This document shows, one piece after another, positions 26,603 through 32,560 of a DNA stretch of 64,000 bases. The notes under the pieces were generated by a model, which saw only the letters and a program-made list of their open reading frames with translations, was not told the origin of the DNA and searched no databases. Position 1 is the first letter of the stretch. The number at the start of each line of letters is the position of its first letter. The translations under genes were made by a program, and so were the position numbers. Origin of the DNA: Flavobacterium sp. Root935 (lineage in GTDB: Bacteria; Bacteroidota; Bacteroidia; Flavobacteriales; Flavobacteriaceae); NCBI RefSeq assembly GCF_001429295.1, contig NZ_LMJL01000008.1, positions 314,318 to 378,317 of the forward strand. The letters run 5' to 3'.

Positions 26603-26952
26603 TGAATAGGTATATTTTACTATTATTCTATTTAGTCTGTTCTTGTAAAAATGATAAATACAATGGATATGTTTATGATACTAATTGTAAACCTTTGAAA
26701 GATGTTACGATCTATAATATACACAGTAAGAAAGCAACGATCACAAATGAAGCAGGTTATTTTGAACTTGATAAAAATCATGATGTATCAAGTAAATTAA
26801 TTTTTAAAAAGGATGGATTTTCTATAGATACAATTGTGGCTATTGAGATACGAAATGGAGAACAACAAAAAGAACGCTTTACAGGCGAAGTTATATTTTT
26901 ACTTAGTGAAAAATACAAAGATTCAATCTATAAAATAAATGGGTCTAAATAG
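26599..26952 (+). CDS. Lipoprotein, candidate immunity protein 2
   Basis: 117 residues with lipobox FYLVCSC. The mature part aligns with the lipoprotein at 26099: KYNGYVYDTNCKPLKDVTIY, NEAGYFELD, SKLIFKKDGFSIDTI, then FTGEVIFL. It follows an orphan effector 3' end with an ATGA overlap. It looks like the immunity gene of a displaced or older effector variant, kept after loss of the toxin body. Function inferred from context and homology to its neighbour only. Confidence 0.65.
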   Translation: MMNRYILLLFYLVCSCKNDKYNGYVYDTNCKPLKDVTIYNIHSKKATITNEAGYFELDKNHDVSSKLIFKKDGFSIDTIVAIEIRNGEQQKERFTGEVIFLLSEKYKDSIYKINGSK

Positions 26953-27005
26953 AGGAGTAATATTTGAGAATGACGACTATGAGTAATATGATTAAACCAG
27001 ATAGC

Positions 27006-27022
27006 GCGGATTTGAAATCTGC
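27006..27022. repeat. Odd palindrome GCGGATTT-G-AAATCTGC
   Basis: A 17-base palindrome with one mismatch lies 54 bases after the second lipoprotein gene. Its GC-rich surroundings (GCGCGG, CACCCGCAAAG) contrast with the AT-rich neighbours. It may be a short mobile or recombination-related remnant at the edge of the effector locus; this is not proven. Confidence 0.4.
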
Positions 27023-27060
27023 ACCCGCAAAGTAATGAACACATTATATCCTTAAGAACT

Positions 27061-27092
27061 AAAACCTCGATCCTAAAAAAATCGAGGTTTTT
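27061..27092. terminator. Terminator AAAACCTCGAT / ATCGAGGTTTT
   Basis: A perfect 11-bp stem (27061-27071 with 27081-27091) and 9-base loop lie between the effector locus and the convergent gene at 27107. T-rich flanks on both strands make it a plausible bidirectional terminator. Confidence 0.85.
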
Positions 27093-27106
27093 CCATTTTA
27101 TCAACC

Positions 27107-27343
27107 TTAGTCCTCACTCAAATAAGGATTCAAAATCTCCGCCAATTCATTGAGCCAATAATAATTGTCTTCAAAATTTAAAAGTCCAATTTGGAGTGTT
27201 TCGTGTTGTCGCGTTACGCCGAGAGCTAAAATGCAATTTACTTGTCTTAATATTTTAGCCATATCTTCGGGATCTATAATATGGTTAAAAAAATCAATCA
27301 GCCTTGTTTCGGCTTCTTTGGAAAGGGTGTTTTTTGTACTCAT
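27107..27343 (-). CDS. Small hypothetical protein, 78 residues
   Basis: No domain was recognised. The protein is acidic and mostly helical in pattern (LSKEAETRLIDFFNHIIDPE, YYWLNELAEILNPYLSE), with no signal peptide or membrane segment. Its length and start are supported by a plausible leader, a terminator after the stop and a possible structured RNA upstream. Similar small proteins are common as hypotheticals in flavobacteria. Function unknown. Confidence 0.65.
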   Translation of the reverse strand: MSTKNTLSKEAETRLIDFFNHIIDPEDMAKILRQVNCILALGVTRQHETLQIGLLNFEDNYYWLNELAEILNPYLSED

Positions 27344-27371
27344 AATGTCGTAGTATTAGGAATATAAAAAA

Positions 27372-27447
27372 CCCTTGCATTTTAGTGTTCCTAACGCCTA
27401 CGACAGCGTTTACGGTCGTTTCCGATACCGTACACATAATACAAGGG
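27372..27447 (-). ncRNA. Candidate structured RNA or leader with three-way junction
   Basis: Four nested helices can be drawn: CCCTTG (27372-27377) with CAAGGG (27442-27447); GTGT (27385-27388) with ACAC (27432-27435); AACGC (27393-27397) with GCGTT (27406-27410); ACGGT (27412-27416) with ACCGT (27427-27431). Read on the minus strand, the closing helix is followed by TTTTTTAT, like an intrinsic terminator. It lies upstream of the 78-residue gene, with a TACATTTG -7 box (27488-27495, minus strand) further upstream. It could be a small RNA or a riboswitch-like leader. Confidence 0.45.
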
Positions 27448-27594
27448 CAAATCTTGTTCTAATTTAAAGTCGTAATTATAGGAACTTCAAATGTAAGAAA
27501 ACTTTTTAAAAAGAAAGATTTTTCTTTCAATTAATATATTACTATTATCAAATATAAGAAATCTATATTTCAGCAGGCATTTATCGCATTTTTG

Positions 27595-27725
27595 TCATTT
27601 CGATCCCGAGGCTTCGGGAGAGAAATCTTAGCGAGAAACTCTACAAAGATTGGCGATCTAGATTGCGGAGCTACTTGTGGAGATTTGCTTCGCCTGTGCA
27701 CTATGACTTAGGTCAAAATAACAAG
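27595..27725. repeat. Intergenic repeat with CCCGAGGCTTCGGGA hairpin
   Basis: GTCATTTCGATCCCGAGGCT begins a repeat of a type widespread in Bacteroidota (TTTCGATCCCGAGGCTTCGGG ... GAGAAATCTTAGCGAG ... CTCTACAAAGATTGG). The CCCGAGGCTTCGGG core is a perfect hairpin and recurs at about 39030-39044. A fragment of a related element (CCTTCGTCCCTCAGGATGAC) lies near 28551-28570. Confidence 0.7.
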
Positions 27726-27794
27726 ATTGTAAAAAAACACAAACAATTCCAAAGCCAAAATCTCTAAAAATATTCCTATTTTTGAATACAAAAT

Positions 27795-28427
27795 ATGACA
27801 AACTTTAATATGATTAACAACATTAGTGATTGGGAAGAAAAACAAAAAGGTTATTTAGTTGTATCTGTATTGTGTCTCATTTTCGGAACTTATTTTTTTA
27901 TCAAAGTCATTAGTGGAAGTTATGTCATAGAACAATCAGATCTTGAAGTTTATGAAAACCTGATCATTTCAAACGCTCCTAAATTCAAAGAAAGAAAAGG
28001 AAAAAGAAGCAGAAAATGGATAGAATTTAATTGCATTAATAATCAAAGTACTTTTGAGATTGCTGGTTATGACTATAGTTGTGTTAATGATCAAGAAGTT
28101 ATAAATGAAATAAAAACTGGAGATACCATCTCCATTGCTATTTTAAAAGATGATTTGAATGATTTCAACACACAAAATTCTTGTGAAATTCATTCGCTGG
28201 TAAAAAATGATAAAGAATACCTCGATCTTAGATGCAGAAATGAAGTAGACACTGGAGGAGGAAAAAGAATTTTTCTGATTTTGTTTTCGATCTCTATTTT
28301 GACAGCCATTGTATATTCTCTTCCTAAAAAACCTAAACTTTTTGATATAGTCGATCCTATACTGATAGTTGGAATTGGATCAATAATACTTGCTTTCATT
28401 ATTTATTTGATTACATTAGAATTATAG
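27795..28427 (+). CDS. Membrane protein of unknown function
   Basis: 210 residues. One N-terminal membrane helix (GYLVVSVLCLIFGTYFFIKV) is followed by a ~115-residue soluble region with four Cys (FNCINN, DYSCVND, NSCEIHS, LRCRNE), and two C-terminal helices (FLILFSISILTAIVY and ILIVGIGSIILAFIIYLITL). The Cys pattern suggests disulfides in an extracytoplasmic domain. No family was recognised. The flanks are repeat-rich, and codon use is similar to the rest. Confidence 0.6.
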   Translation: MTNFNMINNISDWEEKQKGYLVVSVLCLIFGTYFFIKVISGSYVIEQSDLEVYENLIISNAPKFKERKGKRSRKWIEFNCINNQSTFEIAGYDYSCVNDQEVINEIKTGDTISIAILKDDLNDFNTQNSCEIHSLVKNDKEYLDLRCRNEVDTGGGKRIFLILFSISILTAIVYSLPKKPKLFDIVDPILIVGIGSIILAFIIYLITLEL

Positions 28428-28630
28428 ATAACGCATTGAAAAACCAAAAACATTGAAACAAATCCTTGATCCATAAGATCGAGGTTTTTCATGCAGTAGT
28501 TAGAAAAAATAAGCTAAGTCGTCAATCCTTGTCGATATGCGCGTGCGATCCTTCGTCCCTCAGGATGACAAACCGCATGTAAACATTTGTCTGACAGATC
28601 GAAGTCAAAGCACCACAATTTTATCACAAA

Positions 28631-28664
28631 AAAAATGCAAGACCAATTTTGGTCTTGCATTTTT
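28631..28664. terminator. Strong terminator between convergent genes
   Basis: A perfect 14-bp stem, AAAAATGCAAGACC with GGTCTTGCATTTTT, around loop AATTTT. It has A/T-runs on both sides and sits 23 bases after the end of the DJ-1/PfpI gene, so it serves that minus-strand gene and could also stop plus-strand transcripts. Confidence 0.9.
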
Positions 28665-28687
28665 GTTACTTAAGAAATAAAAAAAAA

Positions 28688-29236
28688 TTACACTGTCTGA
28701 CGCTCGTGTTTTCCTTCTTTAATTTCTTCTACCATTTTTTTATTAAAAGCAGGTAAATCATCAGGGTTTCGGCTGGTTACTAAACCATTGTCTACCACCA
28801 CTTCTGAGTCTTCCCATTGTGCTCCGGCATTTTTCAAATCATTTTTAACTGAAAAGAACGAAGTTACTTTTCGACCTTGTAAAACATCCGCATCTACCAG
28901 AATTTGAGGACCATGGCAAATAGCGGCTACTGGTTTTTTACTTTCAAAAAATGAACGGACAAAATTTACTGCAGCTTCTTCTCTTCTTAATAAATCAGGG
29001 TTTATAACTCCTCCCGGAAGAACCAAAGCATCGTAATCGGCTTCATTTGTCTGATCTAATACCACATCGACATTATATTCTTTGCTCCAATTTCCGTCTT
29101 TCCAAGATTTAATAGTTCCTGATTTCAAACTTACAATATCTGCATTCCAACCTTGCTCTTCCAGATAGGCTTTAGGAGATGCTAATTCTGATTCTTCAAA
29201 ACCGTTTGTTGCTAATATGGCTATATTCTTTTTCAT
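28688..29236 (-). CDS. DJ-1/PfpI family protein (general stress / deglycase-like)
   Basis: 182 residues, the usual length of PfpI/YhbO-type single-domain proteins. Glu15 or Glu16 in NGFEESELASP and the nucleophile elbow AICHGPQ (Cys107, His108) form the expected catalytic site. DYDALVLPGGVINPD and KVTSFFSVKNDLKNAGAQW are family signatures. Members act in protection from reactive aldehydes or as cysteine peptidases; sequence alone does not decide between these. It is a single gene with its own terminator. Confidence 0.92.
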   Translation of the reverse strand: MKKNIAILATNGFEESELASPKAYLEEQGWNADIVSLKSGTIKSWKDGNWSKEYNVDVVLDQTNEADYDALVLPGGVINPDLLRREEAAVNFVRSFFESKKPVAAICHGPQILVDADVLQGRKVTSFFSVKNDLKNAGAQWEDSEVVVDNGLVTSRNPDDLPAFNKKMVEEIKEGKHERQTV

Positions 29237-29464
29237 AATTTTAAATATTTAAAATGTGATTAATTTTGATTTACCTAAAATTACTTATTTGAAACAGCCA
29301 GAGAAAGCGGACAGTGTTAAACCTTTCTTTAATAAAAGTTAATTAATTGAAATCCAGATTTTTATTAAAAATTAAAATGAAATTATATAAAATAACTGTC
29401 ATGTTAGTTCCCTATTTTATAGGATGACAAACTTAGAGAACGATTAAAAATCATATTAAAGGAA

Positions 29465-29899
29465 TTACCTCAAATCCTTTTTAATAACCAAATATTTTAA
29501 ATCGGTAGTTCCAGCATTTTTGATTCCGTGTTCCATATTTGAGGGGCAGTAAAAACTCGTGTTCGGACCTGCGATTTTGGTTTTTCCGTCAAGGTAGAAT
29601 TCGGCTGTGCCTTCGAGGATATAGAAAAATTCTTCTTCGACGTGATGGTGTGGCGCGTGTGTAGATTTGCCAGGTTCTACTATACTCATTTTGAGTGTGT
29701 TTTCCTGAGTGAAGTTTTTATCGCCAAACCAATATTGATAACCTACCTTGGTTTTTGTTGCTTTTTCTAATTCGAAATGATTGACACAGTTTTCAATTGT
29801 GTATTGCGGCTGTGCGGTTTCTTTTTTGGTTTCCTGAGAAAAAGTCTGCTGGAAAAATAAAAGAGTAATTGTGGTTTTTAGGATGGTTAGTGGTTTCAT
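29465..29899 (-). CDS. Secreted cupin-domain protein
   Basis: 144 residues. A signal peptide (ITLLFFQQTFSQ) precedes a single cupin. Metal-ligand motif 1 is THAPHHHVEEEFFYILEG and motif 2 is NTSFYCPSNMEHGIKNAG. The His-rich motif argues for a bound metal. Being exported, it may be a periplasmic enzyme or binding protein of unknown substrate. It is not in an obvious operon, and its promoter side faces a repeat-rich gap. Confidence 0.82.
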   Translation of the reverse strand: MKPLTILKTTITLLFFQQTFSQETKKETAQPQYTIENCVNHFELEKATKTKVGYQYWFGDKNFTQENTLKMSIVEPGKSTHAPHHHVEEEFFYILEGTAEFYLDGKTKIAGPNTSFYCPSNMEHGIKNAGTTDLKYLVIKKDLR

Positions 29900-29974
29900 T
29901 TTTTTTATTGTAATGTTACGAAAAAAATTAATACAGGTGGTTTTGCTCAGTCCGACAAAAGAAACAATTACTAT

Positions 29975-30150
29975 TTCATTAAAAGTCCCAGCGGGACGAA
30001 ATATTATAGAAACAATTAATTACATTTTGATAGAGCCCCAGTGGGGCGAAATATCTCTGTTGATTTTGATAATTATTATATCGCTCCGCTGGAGCTTTTG
30101 TAAACCGCTATTTAACAATCTATAAATATTTCATTCCTCTGGAATTTTAC
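29975..30150. repeat. Palindromic AGTCCCAGCGGGACGAAATATT repeat cluster
   Basis: Three short palindromes in a row: TCCCAGCGGGA near 29986, GCCCCAGTGGGGC near 30034 and GCTCCGCTGGAGC near 30082. The first two are each followed by GAAATAT, and ATTCCTCTGGAAT lies near 30132. The series is a common Bacteroidota intergenic repeat. An open frame of 84 codons across it is not a real gene. Confidence 0.75.
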
Positions 30151-30210
30151 CTTCGAGAAAATCATTGATGGTAAAATTTGAAAAGTTCTAATGAAAAAGA
30201 TACGTTCTCG

Positions 30211-30290
30211 TCTAGCCCCGATCGAAATGGTATCTTTTTGTGGTCTCGTTTCTTTAACGAGACTACAAAAAATATAATGGAGAGCGGGAC
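30211..30290. ncRNA. Candidate structured element with long hairpin
   Basis: GTCTCGTT (30243-30250) pairs with AACGAGAC (30256-30263) around TCTTT. The stem extends through TTTTTGT (30235-30241) with ACAAAAA (30265-30271) past one opposed mismatch. Outer segments CCCG (30217-30220) and CGGG (30285-30288) can close the structure. From memory, TAGCCCCGAT...GCGGGA elements with such a central stem recur in flavobacterial genomes, possibly as a structured RNA; this was not checked. The remaining gap to 30424 shows no gene. Confidence 0.4.
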
Positions 30291-30423
30291 AAATGGTCTT
30301 AAAAACTAAAAAATGTCTGCTCCTTAAAATAATCAGCCAGACAAAAACTTGAATAAAATAAGGGCTTTCCGAAGTTTTTTAAATCAATCTATGACACGAT
30401 AAGAAAATATTATGATAAAAATA

Positions 30424-30467
30424 TTTCATAATTAGAAAAACCGCCATACATTTGCCTAACAGTGTTA
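30424..30467 (+). promoter_or_regulatory. Promoter and operator of the TetR gene
   Basis: TTTC (30424-30427), 19-base spacer and TACATTTG (30447-30454) fit the Bacteroidota promoter with one mismatch. Immediately downstream is the palindrome TAACAGTGTTA (30457-30467), which would cover the transcription start. The same box recurs four times before the efflux operon, so the regulator probably represses itself. Confidence 0.75.
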
Positions 30468-30489
30468 AACAATTTAATACTCGAATATA

Positions 30490-31083
30490 ATGGCTAGTAA
30501 AGATCGAATTTTAAGACAAAAAGAAGAGACAAGGAACAACATCCTTGGGGCTGCTTATGATATCGTGAAAGACGAAGGCTGGAATGGTTTGAGTATGCGT
30601 AAAATTGCCGATAGGATCGAATATACTGCTCCTATTATTTATGAATATTTCTCAAATAAGGAAGCAATACTAGAAGAACTGACTGGCAAAGGTTTTATGA
30701 AACTGGCGAAAGAGTTACAAACTGCTAAAGCCAAATTTGAAAAACCCGAAGATCAGTTAGAAGCCATGTGGATGACTTACTGGGACTTCGCTTTTACTAA
30801 TACTGAAATGTATCAGTTAATGTTTGGTGTTCAAATGACCTGCTGCGCACAGCGATGTTCGGCTCAGGAAGCACCTTACAAATTGTTCACAGGTGTTATT
30901 GCTGAAATCATGAAGGACAGCAACCCTAGTGAAGATATCATCAAACAAAAATATTTTACTTTCTTTTCTGTTATTCATGGTTTAATCGCCATCAATATCA
31001 TCAATAAAAGTGATATTTTAGAAACAATAAATGCTCAGATTTTGAAAGATGCCATTGGCGGTATCATCAAATCTATACAGTAA
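30490..31083 (+). CDS. TetR-family repressor of the downstream RND pump
   Basis: 197 residues. The N-terminal HTH is typical of TetR: ILGAAYDIVKDEGWNGLSMR then KIADRIEYTAPIIYEYFSNK. The C-terminal ligand domain contains a Cys cluster, GVQMTCCAQRCSAQE (four Cys with an adjacent Met), which might sense thiol-reactive compounds or metals; this is inference. An operator-like palindrome overlaps its own promoter, and four related boxes lie between it and the MFP gene. Confidence 0.9.
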   Translation: MASKDRILRQKEETRNNILGAAYDIVKDEGWNGLSMRKIADRIEYTAPIIYEYFSNKEAILEELTGKGFMKLAKELQTAKAKFEKPEDQLEAMWMTYWDFAFTNTEMYQLMFGVQMTCCAQRCSAQEAPYKLFTGVIAEIMKDSNPSEDIIKQKYFTFFSVIHGLIAINIINKSDILETINAQILKDAIGGIIKSIQ

Positions 31084-31102
31084 AAAAATTTTCAATTTTA
31101 CT

Positions 31103-31309
31103 TAACGGTGTAAAATGATTTAAACAGGATAATATAAAATCCTTTTTTTTATAACATTCGCTTAACACTGTTAGAAAATTTAATAAAGGTAGTAAAAGCT
31201 CTTTTTTAGACTCTTACTTAACAATGTTAGATAATTTAATACCGATTTAGAATAGAATTGGAAAGGGCTTGCTGTATAAAAATTTGTGCAATTTTACTTA
31301 ACAACGTTA
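31103..31309 (+). promoter_or_regulatory. Four TAACANNGTTA operator boxes before the efflux operon
   Basis: Boxes at 31103-31113 (TAACGGTGTAA, degenerate), 31163-31173 (TAACACTGTTA), 31219-31229 (TAACAATGTTA) and 31299-31309 (TAACAACGTTA). Each has CT before it, and all but the first are followed by G(A/T)(A/T)AATTTAAT. Together with the box at 30457 they form a family of five. They are best read as TetR binding sites. The remainder of this 316-base gap is AT-rich leader. Confidence 0.75.
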
Positions 31310-31399
31310 GATAATTTAATTCAATTAAATATGAATCCCGAGAATGCCAGAATACCAAAGAATTTAATCCGAGAAAATGTTCAACCAATTAAAACCACT

Positions 31400-32548
31400 A
31401 TGAAAATGAAAAATGTAATTATAACCAGTTTTATTCTGGCCCTAGTATTAAGCAGCTGTGCCGATAAAAATCAGGCGCCTACTGCTCCGCCTCCACCGGT
31501 TTTACCTGTGCTGGCTATTACAAGTGCAAACACTACAACTGACGCTGAATATCCTGCTGCAATACAAGGAACTGTTGATGTTGAAATTCGCCCGCAAGTA
31601 AGCGGAAACCTTGACAGAATTTTTGTTGACGAAGGTGCGTATGTAAGCAAAGGACAAACTTTATTCAAAATCAATGAGCGTCCGTTTCGTGAGCAGTTAA
31701 ACAATGCTTTGGCAAGTCTTCACGCTGCAGAAGCGGCTTTAATCAACGCTAATTTAGAAGTAGATAAACTTACTCCGCTGGTTCAAAACAAAGTAGTTTC
31801 TGACTATCAATTGAAAACGGCTAAAGCTTCTCAAAAAATTGCTGCTGCGAATATCGAGCAGGCAAAAGCAATGGTTGGTTCTGCTAAAATTAATTTAGGA
31901 TACACAAATGTGACAGCTCCGGTAAGTGGTTACATTGGAAGACTGCCTAAAAAACAAGGAAGTTTAGTTTCTGCTGCTGATGTTGAGCCTTTAACGACTT
32001 TATCTGACGTTCATGAAGTATTTGCTTATTTCTCTTTAGGGGAAACAGATTTCATCAACTTTAAATCACAATACGCAGGAAGTTCTTTAGGTGATAAAAT
32101 CAAAAAACTGCCTCCGGTTACTTTGATTTTGGCTGATAATAACGCTTATCCTCAAACTGGAAAAATCGATATGGTTGACGGTCAGTTTGATAAAACTACA
32201 GGAGCGATCACCATTAGAGCAACTTTCCCCAATGCAAACGGAACTTTACGTTCTGGAAACACAGGAAGAATTCGTTTAGGGTTACAACACGACGATGCGA
32301 TTTTAGTACCGCAAGCCGCTACGATTGAAATGCAGGATAAAGTATTTGTTTTCACCGTAGGCAAAGACAACAAAGTAACCAAAATGCCAATTACAGTTGT
32401 AGGTAAAAATGGTACCAATTATTTAATTAAAGATGGTGTAAAAACGGGTGATCAAATCGTAATGAGCGGTATTGACAAACTTCAGGACGGACAGGCGATT
32501 CAACCTGAAAAAGCTGCAAAAGTTGCCCAAGTAACTAATAAAAAATAA
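31400..32548 (+). CDS. Periplasmic adaptor (MFP) lipoprotein, AcrA/MexA family
   Basis: 382 residues from the ATG at 31400, which begins a lipoprotein signal (VIITSFILALVLSSC). An in-frame ATG at 31286 lies upstream of the last operator box and adds no signal sequence, so it was not chosen. The lipoyl motifs VEIRPQVSGNLDRIFVDEGA and LGYTNVTAPVSGYIGRLPKK flank the hairpin. The C-terminal part GNTGRIRLGLQHDDAILVPQ is typical. A Pro-rich stretch (TAPPPPVLPVL) follows the anchor. The pump gene starts 12 bases downstream. Confidence 0.93.
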   Translation: MKMKNVIITSFILALVLSSCADKNQAPTAPPPPVLPVLAITSANTTTDAEYPAAIQGTVDVEIRPQVSGNLDRIFVDEGAYVSKGQTLFKINERPFREQLNNALASLHAAEAALINANLEVDKLTPLVQNKVVSDYQLKTAKASQKIAAANIEQAKAMVGSAKINLGYTNVTAPVSGYIGRLPKKQGSLVSAADVEPLTTLSDVHEVFAYFSLGETDFINFKSQYAGSSLGDKIKKLPPVTLILADNNAYPQTGKIDMVDGQFDKTTGAITIRATFPNANGTLRSGNTGRIRLGLQHDDAILVPQAATIEMQDKVFVFTVGKDNKVTKMPITVVGKNGTNYLIKDGVKTGDQIVMSGIDKLQDGQAIQPEKAAKVAQVTNKK

Positions 32549-32560
32549 TTCTAAAAGACA

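Noticed and set aside
27001-27040. tRNA or selenocysteine-type tRNA fragment
   Set aside because: The GC-rich palindrome does not extend to a cloverleaf; no D or T arm could be drawn.
27387-27404. Integron attC site
   Set aside because: The CCTAACGCC segment resembles an attC core, but the paired GTTRRRY box and R-site symmetry are missing and no integrase gene is nearby.
29871-30125. 84-codon open frame across the CCCAGCGGGA repeats
   Set aside because: It runs over palindromic intergenic repeats and overlaps the start of the cupin gene on the other strand; no protein features fit.
31286-31399. Upstream ATG for the second MFP adaptor
   Set aside because: It overlaps the last TetR-type operator box and would hide the lipoprotein signal; the ATG at 31400 is preferred.
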